A stretch of DNA of 64,000 nucleotides from Vibrio viridaestus (GCF_003856525.1 NZ_RJVQ01000007.1:1-64000), one strand, 5' to 3'; shown: positions 17,534 through 26,470, counted from the first letter of the stretch. Program-made: numbers and translations. Notes: generated by a model not told the origin, from the sequence alone.

Positions 17534-18475
17534 ATGACTAATTCAAACCCTGTAGCTTGTGTTGGTGAGCTACTAATCGATTTTGTTTGCTCTGATATCG
17601 GCTCAGATCTTTCAAAAGGTAACAATTTTATTAAAAAAGCTGGAGGGGCTCCTGCTAATGTGGCCTGTGCGATATCACGACTTGGCGGACAAGCCAAATT
17701 AGCTGCAAAAGTAGGTAATGATCCTTTTGGAGATTTTCTCATTAATACAGTTAAAGATGAAGGTGTTGATATTTCCTCTGTAATAAAAGCACAAGGCCAG
17801 TCGACTACTTTAGCTTTTGTTGCGTTACAAAATAATGGAGAAAGGGACTTTAGCTTTAATTGGGGAGCCCATGATGAGCTTACTTATGAAGAACTTGCCG
17901 AAGGATTTGTCAAAAATAGTGCCGTTCTTCATCTCGGTGCAGCTTTGACTGATGGTAATATTGTTACGCTTTATCGAAAACTTATTGCGAATGCAAAGAC
18001 TAACCGTAAATTAATTTCATTTGATCCTAACTTTAGGGATGCTCTATGGATTGACAAAGATAACCAATCTTTTATCAAACTATGCCAAGAGTTTATTGCT
18101 GATACGGATATCATAAAAGTTAGTGAAGAAGAAGCAATAATGATAGCTGGTGCAAACACAGTACAAGAATCAGCGTCTAAACTTCATGAGTTAGGTGCGC
18201 AACTAGTATTAATCACTCTAGGTGGTGAAGGAACTTTGCTCAGTTATCAAGGAGTAGCTGAAACTATCGATTCAATTGCCATCAAATCGATCGATTCTAC
18301 AGGAGCTGGTGATGCATTTATTGGGGCGATGCTTTTTCAAATAGCTAATATGGGCGAACTACCTTCAATAGCTAATGCCATTGAAATGGTTAGTTTCGCT
18401 AACAAAGTTGGAGCGTTAACCTGTACTAAAATGGGAGCAATTCAGGCACTTCCTCAAAAAAATGAATTATTCTAA
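17534..18475 (+). CDS. PfkB-family fructokinase of module B
   Basis: Phosphorylates fructose released inside the cell. The 313-residue protein has KKAGGAPANVACAISRLGG near residue 35 and DSTGAGDAFIGAM with the catalytic aspartate. It is the same length as the kinase at 8917 and far more alike to it than the two transporters are to each other, suggesting a recent duplication or ongoing gene conversion. It is the last gene of module B; AAGGATATAAC precedes the ATG. Confidence 0.9.
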   Translation: MTNSNPVACVGELLIDFVCSDIGSDLSKGNNFIKKAGGAPANVACAISRLGGQAKLAAKVGNDPFGDFLINTVKDEGVDISSVIKAQGQSTTLAFVALQNNGERDFSFNWGAHDELTYEELAEGFVKNSAVLHLGAALTDGNIVTLYRKLIANAKTNRKLISFDPNFRDALWIDKDNQSFIKLCQEFIADTDIIKVSEEEAIMIAGANTVQESASKLHELGAQLVLITLGGEGTLLSYQGVAETIDSIAIKSIDSTGAGDAFIGAMLFQIANMGELPSIANAIEMVSFANKVGALTCTKMGAIQALPQKNELF

Positions 18476-18555
18476 ACATTTTAGGTCAGAAAAGAATAAA
18501 AGGTTATCAGAACAAGTCTATATTCCTACATACAGTAAAATTTGTAACTTCAAGA

Positions 18556-19613
18556 GGCTTTGCTTCCTAAATCATTGGAACTAAATCGATAAGCTATGAT
18601 CTGATCAGCTATGTTCATTCAATGACTTAGCCTAATGCCTAAATCTCGTTACAAAACCACTAATTGGAATCAATACAATCAATCCCTTATTAATCGTGGT
18701 TCTCTTACATTCTGGATTGATGAAGAAGCTATTTCTCAATGGCAAGCTGAAATTCAGCACAGTAAGAGAGGCAGACCTCAGCTATTCAGCGACATGGCCA
18801 TTACTACTGCATTGATGGTCAAGCGTGTTTTTTCAATGCCATTGAGAGCATTACAAGGTTTTATTAACTCCGTTTTTAAACTGGCACAAGTGCCATTATC
18901 TTGCCCTCATTATAGTTGTATTAGCAAACGAGCTAAGACGGTAAACATCTCTTTTAAAGTAAAAACCAGAGGAACGATACAGCATTTAGCGATTGATTCG
19001 ACTGGACTGAAAGTCTACGGCGAAGGCGAATGGAAAGTGAAAAAGCATGGTACTGATGGTAAGCGCAGAGTCTGGCGAAAGCTTCATCTTGCAGTCGATA
19101 CGGATACTCATGAAATTATCGCAGCCGAGCTAAGTTTATCGAATGTAACTGATGCTGAAGTTCTCCCCAATTTACTGAAACAGACTCGGCGCAAAATCAT
19201 CGAGATATCTGGAGACGGAGCCTACGATACGAGAGCATGTTATGACGCCATTGGAATTAAAAAAGCAACACCACTCATTCCACCAAGAGATGGCGCAGCT
19301 TTCTGGGAACGAGGCCATCCTCGTAACTTAGCTGTCGCTGGTCAAAAACTCTATGGCTCAAATAAGAAGTGGAAAAAGAAATATGGTTACCACAAACGTT
19401 CAATTTCAGAAACAGCGATGCTCCGTGTCAAAAAGCTTCTCGGCGGTACATTAAGTCTACGAAATTACAATGCTCAAGTTGGAGAGACTTATGCAATGAT
19501 CAAAGCGTTAAACAAGCTTACTGGGTTAGGTATGCCTGAAACACAATACATTGTTTGATGTTTAACCGGAGTAAGTGATATTTACACTTAAATCTAATTT
19601 AGGAAACAAAGCC
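18556..19613 (+). mobile_element. IS5-family (IS903-like) insertion sequence, apparently intact
   Basis: The 1058-base element has matching ends: GGCTTTGCTTCCTAAAT at 18556 and, on the minus strand from 19613, GGCTTTGTTTCCTAAAT, one mismatch in 17. It contains one full-length transposase. The nine bases on the left (ACTTCAAGA) and right (ATATACATG) do not match, so the usual target duplication is missing. A deletion or recombination has therefore probably joined one end to new DNA. Confidence 0.88.
18635..19558 (+). CDS. IS5-family (IS903-like) transposase
   Basis: A 307-residue DDE transposase, the usual size for IS903-like elements. Visible blocks are QHLAIDSTGLKVYGEGEW (first catalytic Asp), KLHLAVDTDTHEI, ISGDGAYDT (second Asp) and the C-terminal YHKRSISETAMLRVKKL with the catalytic Glu. 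It is uninterrupted and sits centrally between the two inverted repeats, so the element may still be mobile. Confidence 0.92.
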   Translation: MPKSRYKTTNWNQYNQSLINRGSLTFWIDEEAISQWQAEIQHSKRGRPQLFSDMAITTALMVKRVFSMPLRALQGFINSVFKLAQVPLSCPHYSCISKRAKTVNISFKVKTRGTIQHLAIDSTGLKVYGEGEWKVKKHGTDGKRRVWRKLHLAVDTDTHEIIAAELSLSNVTDAEVLPNLLKQTRRKIIEISGDGAYDTRACYDAIGIKKATPLIPPRDGAAFWERGHPRNLAVAGQKLYGSNKKWKKKYGYHKRSISETAMLRVKKLLGGTLSLRNYNAQVGETYAMIKALNKLTGLGMPETQYIV

Positions 19614-19777
19614 ATATACATGGTGTAAATAGCCAGCTCCGCTCTCATTACCTTATCAGCATGAACAACGGAGTAACTTCAGAACAATTGAATGAATTTA
19701 TACAGATTCTGCAAGAAGAGTGTGGAGAGGCCATTGCTTTAAATGCTAAGCAAGTGCTGGAAGAAGCATTGGCTTAA
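19614..19777 (+). pseudogene. Carboxymuconolactone decarboxylase-like fragment cut by the IS5 element
   Basis: Directly after the IS end the frame reads VNSQLRSHYLISMNNGVTSE and continues to LEEALA before a stop at 19777. The run LISMNNGVTSEQL resembles the LNNGVTPEEL block of carboxymuconolactone decarboxylase/AhpD-fold proteins, although the following part is divergent. Only about 50 C-terminal residues remain. A cupin gene follows 40 bases later; CMD-like and cupin genes are common neighbours. The match is short, so the family call is moderate. Confidence 0.5.
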
Positions 19778-19817
19778 CCATCCATAAACATTAAAAGAAT
19801 GAGATTTGGAGAGAATG

Positions 19818-20264
19818 ATGAGCAATCAAACAGATAGATTAATCCCTGAAGAATTACAAACCGGTACATTCAGCGGTAAAGGACTCTTTTCTTTCGGTGA
19901 TGAGAATAGAGCATATGCGGATTATTTTACCGGGACAAGCTACTTAGCTTTACTAAATATTCCAGGCATTATTGTAGCGAATGTTACTTTTGAGCCAGGT
20001 TGCCGCAACTTCTGGCATATTCACCATAAAGGCGGCCATGTTCTACTCGTTACTGGTGGTCGTGGTTGGTATCAGGAAGACGGTCAGCCTGCGCGCGAAC
20101 TTCATCCTGGCGATGTGGTTCATATCGCTCCAGAAACACAACACTGGCATGGCGCTGCAAAGGGCAGCTGGTTTTCTCATGTTGCTATTGAAATCCCTGC
20201 AGAAGGTTCAAGCAATGAATGGATTAGAGAAGTCTCTGACGAAGAGTACAATCTTCTTAAATAA
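19818..20264 (+). CDS. Cupin-domain protein
   Basis: A 149-residue single-domain cupin, a small beta-barrel that usually binds a metal. The two cupin motifs are visible: FWHIHHKGGHVLLVTGGRGW (histidines for metal) and PGDVVHIAPETQHWHGA. This type is often annotated as (R)-mandelonitrile lyase-like or linked with CMD-family proteins, and here it follows a CMD-like fragment. The ATG at 19818 is preferred since GGAGAG ends about 4 bases upstream; an adjacent ATG at 19815 is too close. Its function in the cell is unknown. The IS21 element sits 16 bases after its stop. Confidence 0.82.
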   Translation: MSNQTDRLIPEELQTGTFSGKGLFSFGDENRAYADYFTGTSYLALLNIPGIIVANVTFEPGCRNFWHIHHKGGHVLLVTGGRGWYQEDGQPARELHPGDVVHIAPETQHWHGAAKGSWFSHVAIEIPAEGSSNEWIREVSDEEYNLLK

Positions 20265-20487
20265 GTAAATCTGAACTGACTGCATATTTCGGAGCATTCC
20301 GATCACCCATTTCGGTTTAAACCGATCACTGATTCCGCGATTATCCGATCACTTTTAGCCTAACTCCGAAATCGGTGATCGGAATAGCGAAAACCGCGAT
20401 CGGAATGCCCGAAATCCTTCCTTTTTCTCTTTTAAATCAATAGCTCGCTATTCTTTACTTCTTAAACAAGAACGTAAGGAAGCGACA

Positions 20488-22011
20488 ATGGCCAAAAAGA
20501 GAACTCCAATGAACAAAATCAAAGAGGTATTACGCCATAAGTACGACTGCGGTCTCTCCAATCGTGGTTGCCTGAAACTCGGCCCGTCCACCATATCGGA
20601 ACTCCTTACTCGCTTTAAACAAAGCCAACTTGGCTGGCCTCTACCCGAAAGTTGCAGCGATGCTGATCTCACGCAAGCGCTGTATCACGGCAAGAAAGCC
20701 AGTCGCGATAAAGTCATGCCAGACTTCACTCAATACGCAGTCGAACTCAGACGTAAAGGTATGACAGAGATGTTGTTGTGGCAGGAATACCATGAGCAAT
20801 ATCAAGAACAAGCTTACGCTTACACTCAGTTCTGCGAGCACTTCACTCGTTGGTTCAAAACCCAAAAGCGCAGCATGCGCCAGCTCCATGTGGCAGGTGA
20901 CAAGCTGTTTATCGATTACTGTGGACCTCGGCTTCAAGTGGTCAACCCTGATACAGGTGAAGTGCGCGAAGCAGAAGTGTTCGTGGCGACCTTAGGTGCG
21001 TCCAATTACACCTATGTTGAAGCCTTCCCGAGTCAAGGTAAGTCTTACTGGTTAGAGGCGCATGCCAATGCGTTCGAGCACTTCGGTGGTGTACCACAGC
21101 TCTTGGTTCCCGATAATCTACGTAGCGCGGTCACCAAAGCCAATCGTTATGAGCCGAGACTTAACGACAGTTATCAAAAACTGGCGAATCACTATCAAAC
21201 CGCAGTGATGCCAGCTCGCCCTTACAAACCGAAAGACAAAGCCAAGGCAGAGAATGCCGTGCTCCTAGTGGAACGCTGGATCATGATGCGACTACGACAT
21301 CAAACCTTCCATACCTTCAAAGAGCTAAACCTTGCCATCCGTGAGCTTATGAATGACTTAAACGAACGTGAGATGAAACAGTATGGTGCGAGCCGCAAAG
21401 CGCTGTTCGACAAACTCGATAAGCCAGCGTTAAAGCCGCTACCTAAGCAGCGATACCTCTATACCGAAACCAAGCGAGCCAAGGTTGTGCCTGATTATCA
21501 CATCGAATATCGCCGCCACTACTACTCGGTGCCACATCAACTTGTTGGTCACCATGTCGAACTGGAAGCCTCTAACCGTCTGGTGCAGATCTACCATCAA
21601 GGTAACTTGGTAGCCCAGCATCCACGCAGCCAAAGAGAGCGCGGAAACAGCACCCAACCAGAGCACATGCCGAGTAATCATCAACATCAGAAGTGGTCGC
21701 CTGGACGCCTGCTCAACTGGGGAGCTAATATCGGCCCAGCCACACGAGAAGTCGTCAATAAGATGCTCAACTCCAAGCCTCATCCAGAGCAGTCGTATCG
21801 CTCCTGTCTTGGGCTGCTCAATCTGAGTAAAGCGCATGGCGAGTCGCGCTTAGAGCAAGCCTGTAAAGATGCGCTGATGCTGGCAAAACCGAACTACACC
21901 TTTATCAACAATCTGCTGAAGAACAATCGTGAAGGACAACTGAGCAAAGACAACACGAGCACGCCGAACCTTGTTCATAGCAATGTCCGTGGCCCGAACT
22001 GTTATCACTAG
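20488..22011 (+). CDS. istA: IS21-family transposase IstA
   Basis: IstA is the DDE transposase of IS21 elements. This 507-residue protein has an N-terminal helix-turn-helix region (KIKEVLRHKYDCGLSNRGCL), a catalytic core with LFIDYCGPRLQVVNP and VPDNLRSAVTKANRYEP, and a C-terminal strand-rich domain. AAGGAAGCG precedes the ATG. The istB gene follows after 11 bases. Full length and uninterrupted. Confidence 0.93.
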   Translation: MAKKRTPMNKIKEVLRHKYDCGLSNRGCLKLGPSTISELLTRFKQSQLGWPLPESCSDADLTQALYHGKKASRDKVMPDFTQYAVELRRKGMTEMLLWQEYHEQYQEQAYAYTQFCEHFTRWFKTQKRSMRQLHVAGDKLFIDYCGPRLQVVNPDTGEVREAEVFVATLGASNYTYVEAFPSQGKSYWLEAHANAFEHFGGVPQLLVPDNLRSAVTKANRYEPRLNDSYQKLANHYQTAVMPARPYKPKDKAKAENAVLLVERWIMMRLRHQTFHTFKELNLAIRELMNDLNEREMKQYGASRKALFDKLDKPALKPLPKQRYLYTETKRAKVVPDYHIEYRRHYYSVPHQLVGHHVELEASNRLVQIYHQGNLVAQHPRSQRERGNSTQPEHMPSNHQHQKWSPGRLLNWGANIGPATREVVNKMLNSKPHPEQSYRSCLGLLNLSKAHGESRLEQACKDALMLAKPNYTFINNLLKNNREGQLSKDNTSTPNLVHSNVRGPNCYH

Positions 22012-22022
22012 GAGAAATACAA

Positions 22023-22763
22023 ATGAACGCACTGAACGACCAACTCAAAACCCTCCGCTTGAGCCATGCAGTGAAAGCGTTAGAGCAACAACAAGAACAA
22101 CTGAGCACCTACGCAGAGCTGGACTTCGAGGAAAGGCTAAGCCTACTTCTGGAAAGTGAAATCTTGAATCGCAATCAGACAAAAATCCAACGCTTAAAAC
22201 GACAAGCCAAACTGAGAGTGGATGCTCAGCCGAGCCAACTCATCTACAAGGAGGGACGAAACCTCAATCGTAAACAGATGAGCGAACTTCTAACGGGCAG
22301 TTATCTACATAAGCACCAGAATATCTTGATCACAGGCCCAACAGGTGCTGGCAAAACGTATCTTGGCTGCGCACTGGCAACCAGTGCCTGCGACCAACAA
22401 CACACGGTCAGATATTACCGATTAACTCGCCTGCTTGATGACCTGACCGAAGGTCGTCTGGATGGTAGCTATCAAAAGCAACTTCAATCGTTGGCTAAGA
22501 AAGCTCTACTAATCCTCGACGATTGGGGGATGGAAAAGCTAACCCAAGAGCATGCAGGTCACTTATTAGAAGTGCTTGAAGATCGTTACCAAAACAGCAG
22601 CACGATCGTCATCAGTCAGTTACCTGTAAAGGAGTGGTACAACATGATCGGTAACGCTACTGTCGCAGACGCTCTAATGGATCGGCTGGTACACAATAGT
22701 CATCGAATAGAACTAGGAGGTGAGTCGATGAGAAAACTGGCGCAATCCGATCACTTAGAGTAA
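22023..22763 (+). CDS. istB: IS21-family helper ATPase IstB
   Basis: IstB is a DnaA/DnaC-like AAA+ ATPase that selects target DNA and activates IstA. The 246-residue protein has Walker A ILITGPTGAGKTYLG (about residues 99-113), Walker B LLILDDWGM and a sensor region STIVISQLPVKEWY. It starts 11 bases after istA with AGGAG upstream. Complete. Confidence 0.93.
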   Translation: MNALNDQLKTLRLSHAVKALEQQQEQLSTYAELDFEERLSLLLESEILNRNQTKIQRLKRQAKLRVDAQPSQLIYKEGRNLNRKQMSELLTGSYLHKHQNILITGPTGAGKTYLGCALATSACDQQHTVRYYRLTRLLDDLTEGRLDGSYQKQLQSLAKKALLILDDWGMEKLTQEHAGHLLEVLEDRYQNSSTIVISQLPVKEWYNMIGNATVADALMDRLVHNSHRIELGGESMRKLAQSDHLE

Positions 22764-22869
22764 AAATAGGAAGAGAGAAAAACGGCAGGATCAAGTGATC
22801 GGAATAAACCGAAACGAGCGATCGCAATCACCGAAATACGCAACTGACACCAATCTGTATTTTTCATAC

Positions 22870-22898
22870 CCCTTAGTTTGTTGATTCGGTACTAAGGG
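22870..22898 (+). terminator. Hairpin between cupin and cyclophilin-like genes (now beyond the IS21 element)
   Basis: CCCTTAGT (22870-22877) pairs with ACTAAGGG (22891-22898), followed by TTATTT. Before the IS21 insertion it lay about 40 bases after the cupin stop and was probably its terminator. The IS has pushed it 2.6 kb away. Confidence 0.5.
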
Positions 22899-22924
22899 TT
22901 ATTTAACTTCGGATGAGTTTAAAG

Positions 22925-23385
22925 ATGAAAGCAACACGTTCAATTTATGTGGCAGTAGCTATATGCAGTGCTTTTTTAGTAGTTTCATAAGTTCAGAAGA
23001 ATTGGAAACAACAGTGTCTGAAAAATCAGTTCCGATAACACTGACGATTGATAGTATAGTCATTACGGCGACACTAGATAATAGCCAGACAAGTAAAGAG
23101 TTTTTAGCGACTCTACCAAGAACCATGTCGATGACTCGTTACGGTGACCGTGAATACTACGGCAAGGTTGGTAAAGCAATTTCTGAAGAAGGTCAGAAAA
23201 TCAATGACTATAGTAACGGAGATGTTACTTACTATGCTACCGGCAGATCGTTTGCCATTTTCTATGCTAAAGAAGGTGAATCGAGTCAATCCGGTTTGAT
23301 TCGGATGGGAAAAATAACGTCTGACTTGAGTGATTTTGAAAAGATTGCGGGTGCTGTTGAGATGAGGATTGAGGTGGTGAAGTAG
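22925..23385 (+). pseudogene. Secreted cyclophilin-like fold protein, frameshift in the signal peptide
   Basis: The mature part (IDSIVITATLDNSQTSKEFL, YGDREYYGKVG, GDVTYYATGRSFAIFY) matches the cyclophilin-like fold family, small beta-barrels without proven isomerase activity. An upstream ATG at 22925 begins MKATRSIYVAVAICSAFLVV, a good signal or lipoprotein leader, but that frame ends at 22988 while the mature domain is in another frame. The two meet at a run of six T at about 22972-22977, so one base change there would join them. As written, only a leaderless form from the ATG at 22963 could be made. A sequencing error is possible. Confidence 0.6.
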
Positions 23386-23478
23386 GGCATTTGGAACAAT
23401 TCGGGGGCGTTCATAATAATTCAGTGTCAACCACTTTTGGCTAAATAGTAACTGTCATTTTTAATTTAACTATCTGAT

Positions 23479-25896
23479 TTATGTTTCAAAGTAATAATCC
23501 AAATTAAATCCTGTAATAATGTTCTTATAAGCTGGATTGCTGTTAATAGCACGACTTAATGTGCTCATATCACCAATAAAAATGGTTGCTGTTTGACTGC
23601 GTGTTAGAGCCGTGTAAATCATACTGTTTTCAATGAACGTAGTAGATTCAGTGGCCGGAATAATTACTATCGTATATTTAAATTCAGATCCCTGAGTTTT
23701 ATGTATTGTAATTCCATATGAATGCTTTAGCCCTACTTCAAAAGCATTGGTTTCGTCCATACTTACTGTCTTACCTGCATCTGAGAAATGACAAATAAGT
23801 TTTTTCTTGATATCTGCACCTTTTTCGGCTTGTTCGTAAACTATGTCTTCTATTTTACCCATATCGCCGTTATATAGGTCCAAGATTGAATTGTTTTTTG
23901 TAACCATAATATGGTCACCTTTTACAAAATCCTGCAGGGTTGAATTTTTTTCTAACGATTGGGATATTCGTAATTTCTCTATAAAATATTCATTAACAGC
24001 CTCTGTAGAAAATGAATTATCGTGGCTGGAATATGGAGTGATAACTTGAGTATTTTCGATACCGAGTTGATTGGCCCAGTCGTAAGCCAAGCCAATTACT
24101 GTCGAATTAGAAGCTGTTTGATAAAAGACGCCATTCTCTCCGTCATATGTTTTTGTCAGAGGCTTTAAGTATTTGTATGGACTATTGGCAAAATGATGGA
24201 TATCTTCTTCCCACGAAGAAGCATCGTTGTGACCAACAGTGCGTATTAGATCAGCTATTTGGCGTATTGGGTTATCAATCTCTTGCCTGTGAACGCTTTT
24301 AAGTTCGCTGTATGCCATTAAATCCGGCTTATTTACACCTAGTGTTATCATCGTTTGCCAAACGATCCCAATGCCAACAGGGGCGATTTGAGCGATATCC
24401 CCAATCATGGAAATACTGTAGCTTTTTGAGCAATTATCCATGAGCTTCAAAAATTCAACTACGAGAGAAAGATCTAACATAGAAGATTCATCGAAAACGA
24501 TGAGAGGATCTCTTTCAATTAAAATCGGATTTTTTCCTTTCGGATTTTTCAGTGTTAACTTAACTTGATTAATAAAGCCTCGTACAGTATATGAACATTC
24601 CTCTTCTTCTACATTACCTAATAAACCCACTGGATTAGAACGTAGAATGCACATTTTTCTTAGTTCATCATTTACACGCTTTTTTGCAATACCGGCAACA
24701 GCAACAAAATACACTGGTCTGTTAAGTCTATTACAAACATACTTCACACATCCCATAGCAGTAGATTTGCCGGTTCCTCCTGCACCTTGAGCAAGTGAGA
24801 AATTATTGGTTAGTGCTTTATATGCAAGACTTTTCTGTTCTTGAGTCAGATTGAAACCTTTAATTTTGAAAAAATATTCATCAAATTCAGAGATATAACG
24901 TTGTATGCTATTATTGAAATCAGTACTGCGTTTTGTGTTTATTTTATTAGCAAGAGATTTTTCTGCGAAGCTTTCCAGATGGGCTAATCCTGTCCCTTGG
25001 TAGTGACCATTGTATGTTTTACACAGTGCAATGTTTGATACTGCAATTTCGATAGTTTTTTCAACTAGTTTTTTACCAACTAAATTTGCAAGGCTGATTT
25101 TAAATTGTTCTTCTGGGATAGCTGTGTGGTTGTGTTTGAGCATTTGATAAACGATGCTATCGACAGCTCCTATCAGGCGCTTAGGTGAATCCTCTGCCAC
25201 ATCAACTATATTTCTTTTTCTCAATTGTTCAGCTACTCCCCAAGCGTTGGCAAATTGGCTACCTAATCGTATTGGTGAATACGGATTTTTAATTAATTGT
25301 TCTTTTGTTGTTCTTCCGAATAGTTTTATTAGTCGGTGAGCAGTACGTTTGTCGTACCCTGATTGCTCAATAAATTCTATTGATTCAAATTCAGCACGAA
25401 TGTTTTTATATGCATTCAAAAATGAAAAAGCACGATCAAAACTATCGAAAGCGTCTATCAAGACGGGTAAATTTTCATTTTTTAATGCAATCAAGAATTT
25501 TCGTGCTGAACCAATCTTACGAATGGCTTTTTCTATACGAGCTTTCCCGCAACCAATTCCTCTGAATTCAGGGTGTTTATAAAAAAGTTTCTGAGTCAAG
25601 CTAGGAAGTTGAAACTGTTTAAACGCCTGTTCATACAAATCAAGTTCAGAGTTTATATCTGAAAAAGCACGAAACGTTAATTTTGCTTCGGTGGCCTTGA
25701 ATTGTTGTCTGTAGTTAACCAAAGTGCTGCCTGTTTCACATCTGAAATGCCAAATCTCTGCTTCACAGGGCTTTTTGAATATTAGTTGTTGCTTTATGCG
25801 TATCGATAGGCGTTTATTTCTAACTAGGCAGTTACCGTAAATAACGAATTCATTAATTAGAGTTGTAACGCTCGTTACTTCTAACTCAACATTCAA
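23479..25896 (-). CDS. RecD2-like superfamily 1 helicase encoded with the mobile trio
   Basis: An 805-residue ATP-dependent DNA helicase. The N-terminal 350 residues resemble the RecD2 leader with a helix-hairpin-helix-like part (FRGIGCGKARIEKAI) and NPYSPIRLGSQFANAWGVAE. The motor carries Walker A GAGGTGKS (371-378), Walker B VFDESSMLD, motif III MIGDIAQIAPVGIG, a GDHIMVTKN block and the C-terminal SYGITIHKTQGSEFKYTIV and YTALTRSQT motifs. It overlaps the upstream gene by 11 bases and is the last of five overlapping minus-strand genes starting at 32418. It could assist integration or replication of the island, or be a defence effector; the sequence does not show which. Confidence 0.8.
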   Translation of the reverse strand: MNVELEVTSVTTLINEFVIYGNCLVRNKRLSIRIKQQLIFKKPCEAEIWHFRCETGSTLVNYRQQFKATEAKLTFRAFSDINSELDLYEQAFKQFQLPSLTQKLFYKHPEFRGIGCGKARIEKAIRKIGSARKFLIALKNENLPVLIDAFDSFDRAFSFLNAYKNIRAEFESIEFIEQSGYDKRTAHRLIKLFGRTTKEQLIKNPYSPIRLGSQFANAWGVAEQLRKRNIVDVAEDSPKRLIGAVDSIVYQMLKHNHTAIPEEQFKISLANLVGKKLVEKTIEIAVSNIALCKTYNGHYQGTGLAHLESFAEKSLANKINTKRSTDFNNSIQRYISEFDEYFFKIKGFNLTQEQKSLAYKALTNNFSLAQGAGGTGKSTAMGCVKYVCNRLNRPVYFVAVAGIAKKRVNDELRKMCILRSNPVGLLGNVEEEECSYTVRGFINQVKLTLKNPKGKNPILIERDPLIVFDESSMLDLSLVVEFLKLMDNCSKSYSISMIGDIAQIAPVGIGIVWQTMITLGVNKPDLMAYSELKSVHRQEIDNPIRQIADLIRTVGHNDASSWEEDIHHFANSPYKYLKPLTKTYDGENGVFYQTASNSTVIGLAYDWANQLGIENTQVITPYSSHDNSFSTEAVNEYFIEKLRISQSLEKNSTLQDFVKGDHIMVTKNNSILDLYNGDMGKIEDIVYEQAEKGADIKKKLICHFSDAGKTVSMDETNAFEVGLKHSYGITIHKTQGSEFKYTIVIIPATESTTFIENSMIYTALTRSQTATIFIGDMSTLSRAINSNPAYKNIITGFNLDYYFET

Positions 25897-26470
25897 ATGT
25901 GCGTCCCCCGCTTAAAATTGAGTCTTTAATCTGCTCTGAGTGAGATCGCATCATTTCTGAATAAGCATTATTTGATGCTGCAAGCTTTGCTTCCAATTCC
26001 TTTATTTTAGTGTTTTTTTCATCGAGAGTTGCTTGTAATAAATCAACTTTACTAGATAGTTCGATGATGTATTTTGACTGCTCATTTATGTTATTCCCTT
26101 GCTTGGCTATTAGAACATCAGCTTTTGATTTAGTAGATGATTTCTGTGATGAAATTTCTATACCAATATTTTCAATATCTTTGGCAAGGCGACTATTTAT
26201 CGTCTTGTTCTTGTATAGAGGGCTTCGATCACGAAAAGCACACCATCTTGCGAATTCAGTAATATTGATACCAAGTTCATTTTGTCCGGAAGGATCTGGA
26301 GGAAATTTAATATCATGATCCTTCATTCGTTTAATCATTTCGATATAACAGTTAACGTACAATTTTGATTTTGCAGTGCCTTTGAGTGCCTGTTGTTCCG
26401 GGGTTAATTGAATATAGTTAAAGCTCTTCACTGTTAGTCTCCAGACTTCGGTGATGTGCGTTTTTGCCAT
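25886..26470 (-). CDS. Coiled-coil protein of unknown function in the trio operon
   Basis: I do not recognise a family. The 194-residue protein has a mixed N-terminal half (INITEFARWCAFRDRSPLYKNKTI) and a long coiled coil from about residue 125 (DLLQATLDEKNTKIKELEAKL). The layout, a small basic head and a coiled coil, recalls TnpC-type accessory proteins of Tn554-like recombinase systems. It overlaps the gmtX-like gene by 37 bases and the helicase by 11, so it is translated with them and probably works with them. Confidence 0.6.
   Translation of the reverse strand: MAKTHITEVWRLTVKSFNYIQLTPEQQALKGTAKSKLYVNCYIEMIKRMKDHDIKFPPDPSGQNELGINITEFARWCAFRDRSPLYKNKTINSRLAKDIENIGIEISSQKSSTKSKADVLIAKQGNNINEQSKYIIELSSKVDLLQATLDEKNTKIKELEAKLAASNNAYSEMMRSHSEQIKDSILSGGRTFEC

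Larger units (their letters stand above)
20281..22842 (+). mobile_element. IS21-family insertion sequence with target duplication
   Basis: Ends match as inverted repeats: TGCATATTTCGGAG at 20281 and, on the minus strand from 22842, TGCGTATTTCGGTG. Several copies of CGATCAC-like and CCGAAAT-like repeats fill both terminal regions, as is usual for IS21 transposase-binding sites. The six bases ACTGAC occur directly before (20275-20280) and after (22843-22848) the element, the expected type of target duplication. Both istA and istB are intact. The insertion is therefore probably recent. Confidence 0.9.
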
